Source: JBCCIM01 sp965263205 (lineage in GTDB: Bacteria; Bacteroidota; Rhodothermia; Rhodothermales; JAHQVL01). From it: a stretch of DNA of 64,000 nucleotides. Shown piece after piece: positions 10,383 to 18,253 of this stretch; position 1 is the first letter of the stretch, and each line of letters opens with the position of its first letter. The DNA lies in NCBI GenBank assembly GCA_965263205.1, contig CBDHHF010000026.1:1-64000 (forward strand), written 5' to 3'. The notes beneath the pieces were generated by a model that saw only the letters and a program-made list of their open reading frames with translations, did no database searches and was not told where the DNA came from. Position numbers and translations under genes: made by a program.

Positions 10383-12320
10383 TCAACCAGCCAGCACTTT
10401 CCGGTTGGCTTGCGAATCCGTGTAAAGTGCCTGAATGGCGTCTGCAAATCGCTCGTGTACGAGTTTGCGTTTTACGCTCAACTTAGGCGTCATCAATCCG
10501 TTTTCGATGGTTAAATGATTCGTCATCAACCGAAACGACTTGATCGTATTCCAGTGATCCATGCCTTCGTTGGCAAGCATCACAAGTTCTTCGTATCGCT
10601 TCAACACCTTGGGATGCTGTACGAGCCTGTCCATTGGAATATCGCTGTTCAACCCGCGCGTGCTGGCAAAAATACGCAAGGTATCCTGTTCTACAAACAG
10701 TAGCGCAGCGCAGTACTTCTGCCCAAGCCCTACAACAACGGCCTGTTCGATAAGCGGATGGCTCCGCAGCCTGTTTTCGAGTGGCTGCGGCATCACATAC
10801 TTACCCGTCGATAGTTTAAAGAGGTCTTTTTTACGGTCTGTTATGCGCAGGAACCCATCTTCGGACAATTCACCGATGTCGCCCGTATGAAACCATCCAT
10901 CGATGTCAATTGCTTCAGCGGTTCGCTCTTCGTTACGGTAGTAGCCCTGCATCACGTGGTGGCCACGCGTCAGGATTTCGCCATCGTCTGCAATTTTTAC
11001 TTCTACCCCTGGAAGCGGCTCACCAACGGTACCTGCCCGGTTTCGGGTCGGTCGGTTAAACGTAATTACCGGACTCGTTTCTGTAAGTCCATATCCTTGC
11101 AAAATGGTTACGCCGGCAGCGCCAAACAGGTTGGTCAGCTTTCCCTCTAATGCAGCCCCACCCGTGATGATAAACTTAATCCGCCCACCCAACGCAGCGC
11201 GCCATTTTCTAAAGACTAACGAGTTGGCTACTTGAAGCTGCATGCGTTTGCCCGTAGCCAATCGCTTGCTCACTTCGTATTCTTCAGCCAAATCGAGCGA
11301 CCAGTTTACAAGCCGCTTCTGCACACCGGAAAGCGTTGCTATTTTTTCTAAAATCCGGCCGTATACTTTCTCTAAAACGCGCGGTACAGTGGCAAACATC
11401 GTTGGTCGCACGCGCTTCAGATCTTCGCCCAGGAAATCCGGCGTTGTGAAATAAATGGTCAATGCATAGCCAAGAACGCCATACCACAGGGTGCGCGCAA
11501 AAATATGCGACATAGGTAGGAAAGACAGGACTGTATCGCCTTTTTCGCCTCCTTTAACGGTACCCAGTTCTGCATAAGCGGTTAACGCATTGGTCGCTAT
11601 ATTTTGGTGCGTTAGCAACACGCCTTTCGGTTCGCCTGTTGTGCCGCTGGTATAAACAATTGAGGCTATGTCATCAGGTTGAATGGCTGCGACCATTTCC
11701 TGAATTCGATTTGGCGTAGCAACCATTTGTTTGGCACCACGCAGTCGCACGGTAGCCATCGAAAGCCACTGAACGCCCTCTGGCAGCGGTGTCAGCTTCT
11801 GATCTTCCTCTGGTTCAGCAACAATGACCGTTCGGATTTCAGGCGCTTCTGCCAGTAACTCGTCAATGTCATGTAGCCGGGTCAAGCTCGACACAAACAA
11901 AGCCCGAGCACCACTGTGCCGCAGAATAAACTCGTTGGCACCGGGCGACTGGTTCAGGTAGATGGGTACATCGACCAGGCCGGCAATCAAGCTCCCCATG
12001 TCAGCCAGGCAAAAATTGGTATCGCTTTCCATGTACAGCGCTACCCGATCACCCGGCTTGAGGCCAAGGTCTAGTAACCCCAAAGCAAGTTGCTCTGCCT
12101 GGTCTTTGAACGCTTCCAGCGAAAGGGTTTCCCACGCTTCTCCCTGCCGACGGTTGAACATGCGCCGGTTGTTGTATTGCTTGATACCATCGTACAACAA
12201 CTGAGGCAGCGTTTTGCCCAGGACAGGCGTGCCTGATCCTTTGGCGTAGCGCGTTTGGGTCTGCACCAGTGCAATGTCCGTGGTGTGCATCTCCTGTACG
12301 TCCTGTTCCATAGATACCAT
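10383..12320 (-). CDS. fadD: long-chain fatty acid--CoA ligase
   Basis: AMP-dependent synthetase/ligase of about 645 residues. Signature motifs: IVYTSGTTGEPKGVLLTHQN (P-loop-like AMP-binding motif), the ILQGYGLTETSPV motif, GWFHTGDIGELSEDGFLRIT and DRKKDLFKLSTGKYVMP (hinge and C-terminal lysine region). It activates free fatty acids to acyl-CoA, using ATP, for the fad enzymes encoded just downstream. Start is uncertain: ATG at 12320 or 12311, or ATG at 12287 with AGGA about 10 bases upstream. The raw frame also extends to 12365 through a tandem repeat, which looks like promoter DNA. The regulator gene upstream is on the same strand. Confidence 0.93.
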   Translation of the reverse strand: MVSMEQDVQEMHTTDIALVQTQTRYAKGSGTPVLGKTLPQLLYDGIKQYNNRRMFNRRQGEAWETLSLEAFKDQAEQLALGLLDLGLKPGDRVALYMESDTNFCLADMGSLIAGLVDVPIYLNQSPGANEFILRHSGARALFVSSLTRLHDIDELLAEAPEIRTVIVAEPEEDQKLTPLPEGVQWLSMATVRLRGAKQMVATPNRIQEMVAAIQPDDIASIVYTSGTTGEPKGVLLTHQNIATNALTAYAELGTVKGGEKGDTVLSFLPMSHIFARTLWYGVLGYALTIYFTTPDFLGEDLKRVRPTMFATVPRVLEKVYGRILEKIATLSGVQKRLVNWSLDLAEEYEVSKRLATGKRMQLQVANSLVFRKWRAALGGRIKFIITGGAALEGKLTNLFGAAGVTILQGYGLTETSPVITFNRPTRNRAGTVGEPLPGVEVKIADDGEILTRGHHVMQGYYRNEERTAEAIDIDGWFHTGDIGELSEDGFLRITDRKKDLFKLSTGKYVMPQPLENRLRSHPLIEQAVVVGLGQKYCAALLFVEQDTLRIFASTRGLNSDIPMDRLVQHPKVLKRYEELVMLANEGMDHWNTIKSFRLMTNHLTIENGLMTPKLSVKRKLVHERFADAIQALYTDSQANRKVLAG

Positions 12321-12340
12321 TGGTCTACTTGGTAGAACTT

Positions 12341-12368
12341 GTGTGAAACAAACAGTGTGAAACAAACA
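12341..12368. repeat. 14-nt tandem repeat upstream of fadD
   Basis: GTGTGAAACAAACA occurs twice in perfect tandem immediately upstream of the likely fadD start. It could be a pair of regulator half-sites or a chance duplication in the promoter region. The same 14-base register is seen in other intergenic repeats of the window. Confidence 0.5.
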
Positions 12369-12459
12369 GTCTCAAACTATGCGGTTGCCTCGCCGGGATT
12401 GGAAGCGCTACCAGGGCGCACCGTTTATCCTCGGCAAAAGCATTTACATTCAACTCGGT

Positions 12460-13077
12460 TCAGGCAGCACTAAACTGTGGCTTGGCAACACTGCGAACAA
12501 TGTTGTCGAGCATGTTTTCGATAAAGTCTTGTGGGTTGATACGGGCCTCGAGGCGCCGGGCAAGCAGAATAGATACTGCACCATGCAGGGAGGCCCACAT
12601 CACATTGGTTGCAGCATGGGTATCATCTACGTCGACTACATCTTGCTTCACACCTTCATCCAGTGTGATTTTCATTAATGCAAGATTTCTTCTGGCGCGT
12701 CGGAAACTCTCTTTGGGGAAGCGGGTGGTCAACTCGGGATGCAGCATGAACATAATTTCGTAGTATTCTGGAAAATCCAGACCGAACCGTATGTAGCCGT
12801 CACAAAGGGCACGCAGCCGCTCCAATACATTGTGGGAATACTGTTGCGCTATTTTGCGCTGACGCTCAAAGAGCAGGGTCATCCCCTCTTCAATCAACGC
12901 ATGAAACAAGGCATCCTTGTTTTTAAAGTGCAAATAAATGCTTGTAGCGCTATAATTCATTTCTCTGGCTATGCTACGCATAGACAGACTGGCAAACCCC
13001 TTGGAAACAAGGAGACGGCGGGTCGTATCCAGAATGAGCCGCTTTAAATCTTGCTGTTCTTTTGGTGATTCGCTCAT
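12460..13077 (-). CDS. TetR-family regulator, probable fatty-acid regulator
   Basis: 205 residues. Residues ~15-60 form a TetR_N helix-turn-helix (ILDTTRRLLVSKGFASLSMR, then the recognition part SATSIYLHFKNKDALFHALI). The rest is a helical ligand/dimerisation domain of the type that senses small hydrophobic molecules. It starts at ATG 13077 and lies directly upstream of fadD, same strand, at the head of the fad genes, so it probably represses them and is released by acyl-CoA, as Bacillus FadR is. A 13-bp palindrome just upstream of its own start suggests autoregulation. I did not see the same palindrome before fadD, so control of fadD could be by read-through or a different site. Confidence 0.85.
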   Translation of the reverse strand: MSESPKEQQDLKRLILDTTRRLLVSKGFASLSMRSIAREMNYSATSIYLHFKNKDALFHALIEEGMTLLFERQRKIAQQYSHNVLERLRALCDGYIRFGLDFPEYYEIMFMLHPELTTRFPKESFRRARRNLALMKITLDEGVKQDVVDVDDTHAATNVMWASLHGAVSILLARRLEARINPQDFIENMLDNIVRSVAKPQFSAA

Positions 13078-13089
13078 CTTTTCAACTGG

Positions 13090-13102
13090 TTAACACTGTT
13101 AA
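13090..13102. promoter_or_regulatory. palindromic operator candidate for the TetR regulator
   Basis: TTAACA-C-TGTTAA is a perfect 13-bp palindrome with a central base, centred about 19 bases upstream of the TetR-family start codon. Position and symmetry fit a TetR-type autoregulatory operator. No binding evidence is available. Confidence 0.5.
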
Positions 13103-13261
13103 GTAACTAAATATTTTCCGGTGTTACAAGCATTTCTGAATTTTTTTTGTCTGGTGATACCCCGTAGGTAAGCGATGCGGCAAAAAAGTACCCTGGCAAT
13201 GCAATTTATGCATCAAAAGGCGCCACCTGGTACTTCAACAATAAACAGGCCAGATTAACAT

Positions 13262-13296
13262 AAAAAAGCCGGCCCACCTTATCGGCAGCCGGCTTT
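13262..13296 (-). terminator. intrinsic terminator of the DUF4097 gene
   Basis: On the minus strand AAAGCCGGC and GCCGGCTTT form a 9-bp stem around a 14-base loop, followed by a T-run (the A-run at 13262-13267 on plus). It lies about 30 bases after the DUF4097 stop codon, the classical arrangement. Confidence 0.8.
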
Positions 13297-13326
13297 GTAA
13301 CATTTCAGATGGATCAAACGATGGGC

Positions 13327-14229
13327 TTAGCGGCTCCGTAAAGATACATTTCCTACGCCGGCGCGCATAAAGAGGTCCGGGCCTCCCCCATTCACTTCGC
13401 CTTCAAAAGACTTTGTCATCCACTTGCCCTGTATTTTCAGCGGGTAGTCGCTCGAGGCGGATCCCATACTTGCAATGGCTTCTACAAATACGCCAGCTTT
13501 TCTTGAAAGATATACGGTTACATTACCCGCGCCTGTCTCGAGTTTCGAGTCATCTTCAGGCTGACTCGTGATGCTTGCTGTGATATTGCCAGCACCCGTA
13601 TTTGCACGAACATATCCTGTTACATCTTCCAGATCGATGTTGCCGGCGCCTGTATTCACTTCTACGTGCTCTGTTGCACCCACTATGTTGATGTTGCCAG
13701 CTCCAGAAGTAATATCGACGATACCATCCACTGCGCCTATGGAAATATTGCCGGCTCCTGTGAGTCCATTAATCTCGCCTTCAAGATCACCCAGATCAAT
13801 GTTGCCTGCGCCCGTCTCAAAGTCTACGTTGTAGTCTTCCGGCACCGTGATCTTCATTGTGATTTTCAACCTGTTCTTCTTGCCCCACTTGCCCCAGCCA
13901 CCACGTTTTTCCGCATATCGGGATTCGATGGTCACATCGTCGCGGCGCTGATCAAACGAGTACGAATGGAATTCGTTAAAGATTTTGCGCGCCTCTGACT
14001 CGCTGCTTACGCGTACCGTCCGGACCATCTCAATGTTGACTACGTCGTCATCACCAACCATGACTTCGATGTTGCCATAGTCCATTTCGATGTACAACGT
14101 CCCACCGTCACGAACCTTAAAAGACTCTTTGACAATGTCTTCGACATCATAGCCATTAAAGGCCTGCGCCGGCATGCTGGCAACAAATCCCAGCATCAAC
14201 AGGAGTGGAAAAATACGGTAAAGACGCAT
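13327..14229 (-). CDS. secreted DUF4097 beta-helix protein
   Basis: 300 residues with a signal peptide (MRLYRIFPLLLMLGFVASM, cleaved after AQA). The body is a DUF4097-type beta-helix: six evenly spaced GAGNI/GAGNV turns (TGAGNIDLG, TGAGNISIG, SGAGNINIV, TGAGNIDLE, TGAGNITAS, TGAGNVTVY) and a degenerate seventh (AGVGNVSL). Each rung is about 18-25 residues. A charged linker with GGWGKWGKKNR lies before the repeats. Such proteins are exported and their role is generally unknown; adhesion or envelope-stress functions are proposed. It is a single-gene unit with its own terminator, divergent from the DUF3500 gene. Confidence 0.85.
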   Translation of the reverse strand: MRLYRIFPLLLMLGFVASMPAQAFNGYDVEDIVKESFKVRDGGTLYIEMDYGNIEVMVGDDDVVNIEMVRTVRVSSESEARKIFNEFHSYSFDQRRDDVTIESRYAEKRGGWGKWGKKNRLKITMKITVPEDYNVDFETGAGNIDLGDLEGEINGLTGAGNISIGAVDGIVDITSGAGNINIVGATEHVEVNTGAGNIDLEDVTGYVRANTGAGNITASITSQPEDDSKLETGAGNVTVYLSRKAGVFVEAIASMGSASSDYPLKIQGKWMTKSFEGEVNGGGPDLFMRAGVGNVSLRSR

Positions 14230-14438
14230 AATTATAGCAGTTTTCCTTAATACTAAGCTAATAGCTCGGCTTTACGGGACATAACAAAGCAGTGTTTCAC
14301 TTTGAGCAACATTCTTTTCTCGATACGGTCTTTTGGGGGCATTATACCGACTTTTGTGGGGGTTTGCACTTTCTTAAGCGCTAAAATTATGCGTAGCTTA
14401 AGAGAGATTCGCCCCCTATATCCCCCACCCCAAACGCC

Positions 14439-15530
14439 ATGCGCATCTTCCTAGGTCTTCTCGCTCTCCTTTTTGCCGCGTCTTCGTGGTTTTTCTTCCC
14501 TGAGGCGCATCATCCAGCCAGGCATACCGCAGCAACGAATCTACTTCAATCCACGAATCTACTGCAATCCAACAGCAAGATGCAGGAGGCTGCTCGCCAT
14601 TTCCTTGATCTGACTACCGATCCAGCACAACGTGAGAATTTACATTGGCCTTTTACGGGTGAAGAACGGACCAACTGGAATTTTGTACCGATTCCCGGTC
14701 AACGCAAAGGCTTGCGTATTGAGGAAATGTCTACACCTCAGCGAGCGGCACTTCATGCGTTGCTTCAAAGTGCATTGAGCGCGAAGGGGTATATGAAAAC
14801 AATCGGCGTCACCCAGCTGGAGCAGATTCTCGGCACAATAGAAAACCGGCCGGCCTATCGCGATCCGGAATTGTATTACCTCACCATTTTTGGCACGCCA
14901 ACCGCAGACTCGTTGTGGGGATGGCGGTTCGAAGGCCACCACTTGTCGCTGAATTTCTCTTCGATTGCCGGCAAAGTCGAGGTGGTACCCGCATTTTGGG
15001 GTGCCAATCCGGCTGAAGTTCGGAAAGGTCCGTTTGCCGGCTTCCGGCTGCTGGCAGAGGAAACGGATGTTGCCCGGGAACTCATGCGCAGCTTCACAGC
15101 AGCACAAAAGGCACGCGTGATCATTGCCAGCAATGCGCCGCGAGACATTATCACAGGCAACAGCCGGGAGGCCATACTCGACGCGTTTGAAGGGCTTCCG
15201 TATCGTGAAATGACGCCAACCCAGCAACAGTTGGTACGGGTACTTATCGCAGTATATATGGATAACTTGGAGCCCGATGTGGCGGTATACCAGCGGCAAC
15301 AAATCGAAACAGCGGGTTTCGACTCCATTCACTTTGCATGGGCCGGCAGTGAATCCCCCGGCGAGGCACATTACTACAGGCTACACGGCACAACGCTGCT
15401 CATCGAATATGACAATACACAAAACGGAGCAAATCATATTCACGCTGTGTGGCGCGATCTTCAAAACGATTTTGGTAGTGATCTTTTGCGCCAGCACTAC
15501 GATGCCCACGGCGCAACGCATTCTCATTAA
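14439..15530 (+). CDS. DUF3500 domain protein, exported
   Basis: 363 residues. An N-terminal hydrophobic segment (MRIFLGLLALLFAASSWFFF) acts as a signal or anchor. The rest matches the DUF3500 pattern: a GEERTNWNFVPIPGQRKGL stretch early, SAKGYMKTIGVTQLE, YYLTIFGTPTADSLWGWRFE, GHHLSLNFS, and a C-terminal HYYRLHGTTLLIEYDNTQNG then NHIHAVWRD. The conserved His, Asp and Glu residues suggest metal binding, but the biochemical function of the family is not established. A short duplication (ATNLLQSTNLLQS) follows the signal. Convergent with the HDOD gene, 21 bases apart. Confidence 0.85.
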   Translation: MRIFLGLLALLFAASSWFFFPEAHHPARHTAATNLLQSTNLLQSNSKMQEAARHFLDLTTDPAQRENLHWPFTGEERTNWNFVPIPGQRKGLRIEEMSTPQRAALHALLQSALSAKGYMKTIGVTQLEQILGTIENRPAYRDPELYYLTIFGTPTADSLWGWRFEGHHLSLNFSSIAGKVEVVPAFWGANPAEVRKGPFAGFRLLAEETDVARELMRSFTAAQKARVIIASNAPRDIITGNSREAILDAFEGLPYREMTPTQQQLVRVLIAVYMDNLEPDVAVYQRQQIETAGFDSIHFAWAGSESPGEAHYYRLHGTTLLIEYDNTQNGANHIHAVWRDLQNDFGSDLLRQHYDAHGATHSH

Positions 15531-15551
15531 TACGCAAACAATCCCTCTATC

Positions 15552-16427
15552 TTACGCAAGAGACATGGCCTCTAGGAACGCACGCATTTTCTCGAGTCGT
15601 GGTACCAGCTTGCGTAGGTGTTCGCCTTTAAGGTTGAGCGCAACAGTACTTGGATGATCAGCCAACCGATTTATCGTCTCCACTTCCGGATCTTCATCGA
15701 TGAACTGCGCAAACTGGTGTGCCAGGAACGTCACGCGTACTTCTTTTTTGTACGATTCTGCTGCTTCGGGATCAGGATAGAACAAACAAGCTTCTTTTAC
15801 CGCCTCCGGCATCTTCCACTGCTCAGCGACCTTGAAACCCACAATCTGGTGGAATTCCTCCATAAGAGACAGGCCGGCTTCAATCGACAATTCCATGCTC
15901 AACTCCTGCTTGAGGTCTTGCAGCGCCTGCAAAATCACAGGCTTGCCAACCGTGTGCAGTAGTCCACAAAGGTAAAGGCTCTCAGAGGATTCATTGAGAA
16001 GGTGACCAATATCCTGCGCAAATGCACCTGATGTGAGCGTATGGCGCCAGATATCCTTGATTACCTGTTCATAGCCTTTTGCCTTAAAAACTTTGCCCTG
16101 CATGGTAATCGAAAGCGCAATTTTACCAAGCGTCTTTGCACCAATACGGGAAATCGCCTGCCGCAACGTCTCGATCTGACGTGCGCCGGCAAAAATAGGA
16201 GAGTTACTCACACGCAGTACATAGCCGGCAAGCGCCTGATCTTTATGAATCAGCCGCGCCAATGTATTGGCATCTGCCTGCGGGTGGTTAATTAAGGCAA
16301 TTACCTTCCCAACAACATCCGGCAGTACGGGAATTTTTAATCGTTCATCTTCGATATAGGCTTTGAGTGCAAATCTGAAGGGGATCATGTTCGGATCCTT
16401 CTTTGCACCTGCGAGCGTGGTATACAT
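15552..16427 (-). CDS. HDOD domain protein
   Basis: 291 residues. After ~18 residues comes the HDOD core: KIPVLPDVVGKVIALINHPQ, LARLIHKDQALAGYVLRVSN, a SRIGAKTLGKIALS segment, LYLCGLLHTVGKPVI and EEFHQIVGFKVAEQWKMPE. HDOD is a relative of the HD phosphodiesterase fold that lacks parts of the metal site and usually works in signalling. A GAGGA sequence about 9 bases before ATG 16427 supports this start; a later ATG at 16388 is possible. There is no fused REC or GGDEF domain. Monocistronic, divergent from the YdcZ-like transporter gene. Confidence 0.85.
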   Translation of the reverse strand: MYTTLAGAKKDPNMIPFRFALKAYIEDERLKIPVLPDVVGKVIALINHPQADANTLARLIHKDQALAGYVLRVSNSPIFAGARQIETLRQAISRIGAKTLGKIALSITMQGKVFKAKGYEQVIKDIWRHTLTSGAFAQDIGHLLNESSESLYLCGLLHTVGKPVILQALQDLKQELSMELSIEAGLSLMEEFHQIVGFKVAEQWKMPEAVKEACLFYPDPEAAESYKKEVRVTFLAHQFAQFIDEDPEVETINRLADHPSTVALNLKGEHLRKLVPRLEKMRAFLEAMSLA

Positions 16428-16739
16428 ACTGAAGCTTCCTCAAAAGAGATGAAATCATGCCCGGCAATAACAAGACGGTTTGCTACCCCAGACCATAACC
16501 AGAGCATACTCCTTTTCCATTTCATTGGTATCGGCAAATCGCTGAAAAACTGAAGTGATTTTTTGCTTCCTATTATCAACGTGTTAAATTTATTTACAAT
16601 CTACCACCCCACTTAACCCACCTACGCGCTGTTTTCACCTCGACCGAACGAACATTTAGCGTCCTGGCACGCCGGCTCCAGGTTTTTGTAAACAGCCCTT
16701 AACCACCCACCCTACGTCACCCACCTAGAGGTACCTATC
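16428..16739. other. divergent promoter region
   Basis: About 310 bases between the HDOD gene (minus) and the transporter gene (plus). It is AT-rich in the middle (16570-16600), as expected for two divergent promoters. No clear operator, hairpin or small gene seen. Confidence 0.4.
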
Positions 16740-17189
16740 ATGAAAGTGCAATTTTTCCTGCTTACTATTTTTCTCGGCATCATCTTATCGGTTCACCTGG
16801 CCATGAATGGACAAGTAGGCGCCATCATGAAAAACCCGCGGGTTGCCAATGCTATTTTTTGGTGTATCGGTGCATTGACAGCACTGGGTATTGGTATTTC
16901 AGGATACAGCGCGGGCGCGTTACAGCCACTCCAAGATGTTAACAAATGGCTCCTGCTGGCCGGTGCCATGGGTGCCTGCCTTGTGTTTGCTATTGCGTGG
17001 ATTCTTCAGCCAGGGCGTATGGATGCCGGTTCCTTTTTTGTCACGCTTCTCGCCGGCCAGGTCATCACAGGCATGGTGCTTTCACATTTCGGTATGCTCG
17101 GCCAGCCGGTGGTTTCTATTTCCATGATCAAAGTCCTTGGCGTCCTGCTGATGTTGGGCGGCGCTGCCATGGTTACCTTCCTCGATTAA
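16740..17189 (+). CDS. YdcZ-type DMT family transporter
   Basis: 149 residues, almost wholly hydrophobic with five predicted membrane segments, matching the short YdcZ (DUF606) subgroup of drug/metabolite transporters. Landmarks are HLAMNGQVGAIMKNPRVAN after the first helix, LLLAGAMGACLVFAIAW, a FVTLLAGQVITGMVLSHFGM stretch and the closing LLMLGGAAMVTFLD. The substrate is unknown; these half-length proteins act as dimers. The stop is 25 bases before the aldo/keto reductase start, so the two genes are probably co-transcribed. Confidence 0.85.
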   Translation: MKVQFFLLTIFLGIILSVHLAMNGQVGAIMKNPRVANAIFWCIGALTALGIGISGYSAGALQPLQDVNKWLLLAGAMGACLVFAIAWILQPGRMDAGSFFVTLLAGQVITGMVLSHFGMLGQPVVSISMIKVLGVLLMLGGAAMVTFLD

Positions 17190-17214
17190 GTCACTCAATC
17201 CCCCACGTGGCATT

Positions 17215-18183
17215 ATGAAAACTGTAACACTTGGCAACACGGATGTTGCTGTAAGCACACTGTGCATTGGCACCGATCTGATCGGAAGTAAAATTGATCA
17301 GGCTACTTCGTTTACGCTCTTCGATTTTTTTCACGAACGCGGTGGGTCGTTTATCGACACCGCCAACTTTTATGCGAGTTGGTATCCCGGCTGCGTCGGT
17401 GGAGAGAGTGAAACGACCATCGGCAAATGGATGCAGGAACGCGGTAACCGGCAACATATACAGATCTCATCCAAACTAGCTTTTGACTACCCGGGATGTG
17501 ACGGTGGCCTGACGGCCGCAGAAATTGAAAGGGAATGTGAGAAAAGCCTAAAACGACTGCAAACAGACTATATTGACGTCTACTACGCACACCGGGACGA
17601 TTTTGACACGCCTGTTGAAGAGACCATGGAAGCTTTTGATCGTCTCATCAAAGCCGGCAAGGTCCGCGCTATCGGCGCCAGCAACCTCTGGCTCTGGCGC
17701 ATTGCGGAAGCAAATATGGTGAGTCAGCTAAACAGTTGGGCGCCATATTCGGTGGTCGAACAACGATATACCTACCTGCGTCCACGGCACGGTGCCGACT
17801 TTGGGCCGCAGATCTGCATCAGCGACGACATGAAGCGGTACGCCGCCCATCACAATACCACGCTGATCGGCTACTCGATTCTGCTACAAGGCGCCTATAC
17901 GCGTGATGACAAACCCATGCCAGCCCAGTTTGCCGGCCCTGAAGCGGATGATCGCCTCGCGATGCTCGCCGCAGTTGCCAAAGAAACAGACAGTACGATG
18001 AACCAGGTCATCATCGCCTGGATGCGGCAAAGCAGCCCCTTTGTACTGCCGATCATTGCAGGCAGCACCACGGCGCAGCTCGATGAAAACATCGCAGCCC
18101 TCGGCCTCACACTCTCCGATGAACAGATGGAGCGGCTGAACACAGCCGGCGATCCCGACATCAAAAAGGCCTGGCTCAGGTAA
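17215..18183 (+). CDS. aldo/keto reductase
   Basis: 322 residues, normal for the family. TIM-barrel motifs: FIDTANFYASWYPG (catalytic Asp and Tyr), ISSKLAF (Lys), YIDVYYAHRDD (His), KVRAIGASNLW, and the C-terminal NADP-binding part LPIIAGSTTAQLDENI. It would reduce or oxidise a sugar or aldehyde carbonyl with NADP(H). It overlaps no other gene, and the next gene encodes a large exported DUF1080 protein, so a role in sugar metabolism is plausible but unproven. Confidence 0.9.
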   Translation: MKTVTLGNTDVAVSTLCIGTDLIGSKIDQATSFTLFDFFHERGGSFIDTANFYASWYPGCVGGESETTIGKWMQERGNRQHIQISSKLAFDYPGCDGGLTAAEIERECEKSLKRLQTDYIDVYYAHRDDFDTPVEETMEAFDRLIKAGKVRAIGASNLWLWRIAEANMVSQLNSWAPYSVVEQRYTYLRPRHGADFGPQICISDDMKRYAAHHNTTLIGYSILLQGAYTRDDKPMPAQFAGPEADDRLAMLAAVAKETDSTMNQVIIAWMRQSSPFVLPIIAGSTTAQLDENIAALGLTLSDEQMERLNTAGDPDIKKAWLR

Positions 18184-18253
18184 GCCTCACTCCGTACGTC
18201 CCCACCCCAACGATCTGTTGTATCCATAACAACAGCCTGCCATGGAGGATTCT

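Noticed and set aside
14640..15371. A 243-codon open frame on the minus strand
   Set aside because: It lies entirely antisense to the DUF3500 gene, which has clear family motifs and a signal peptide; the antisense protein has no recognisable features.
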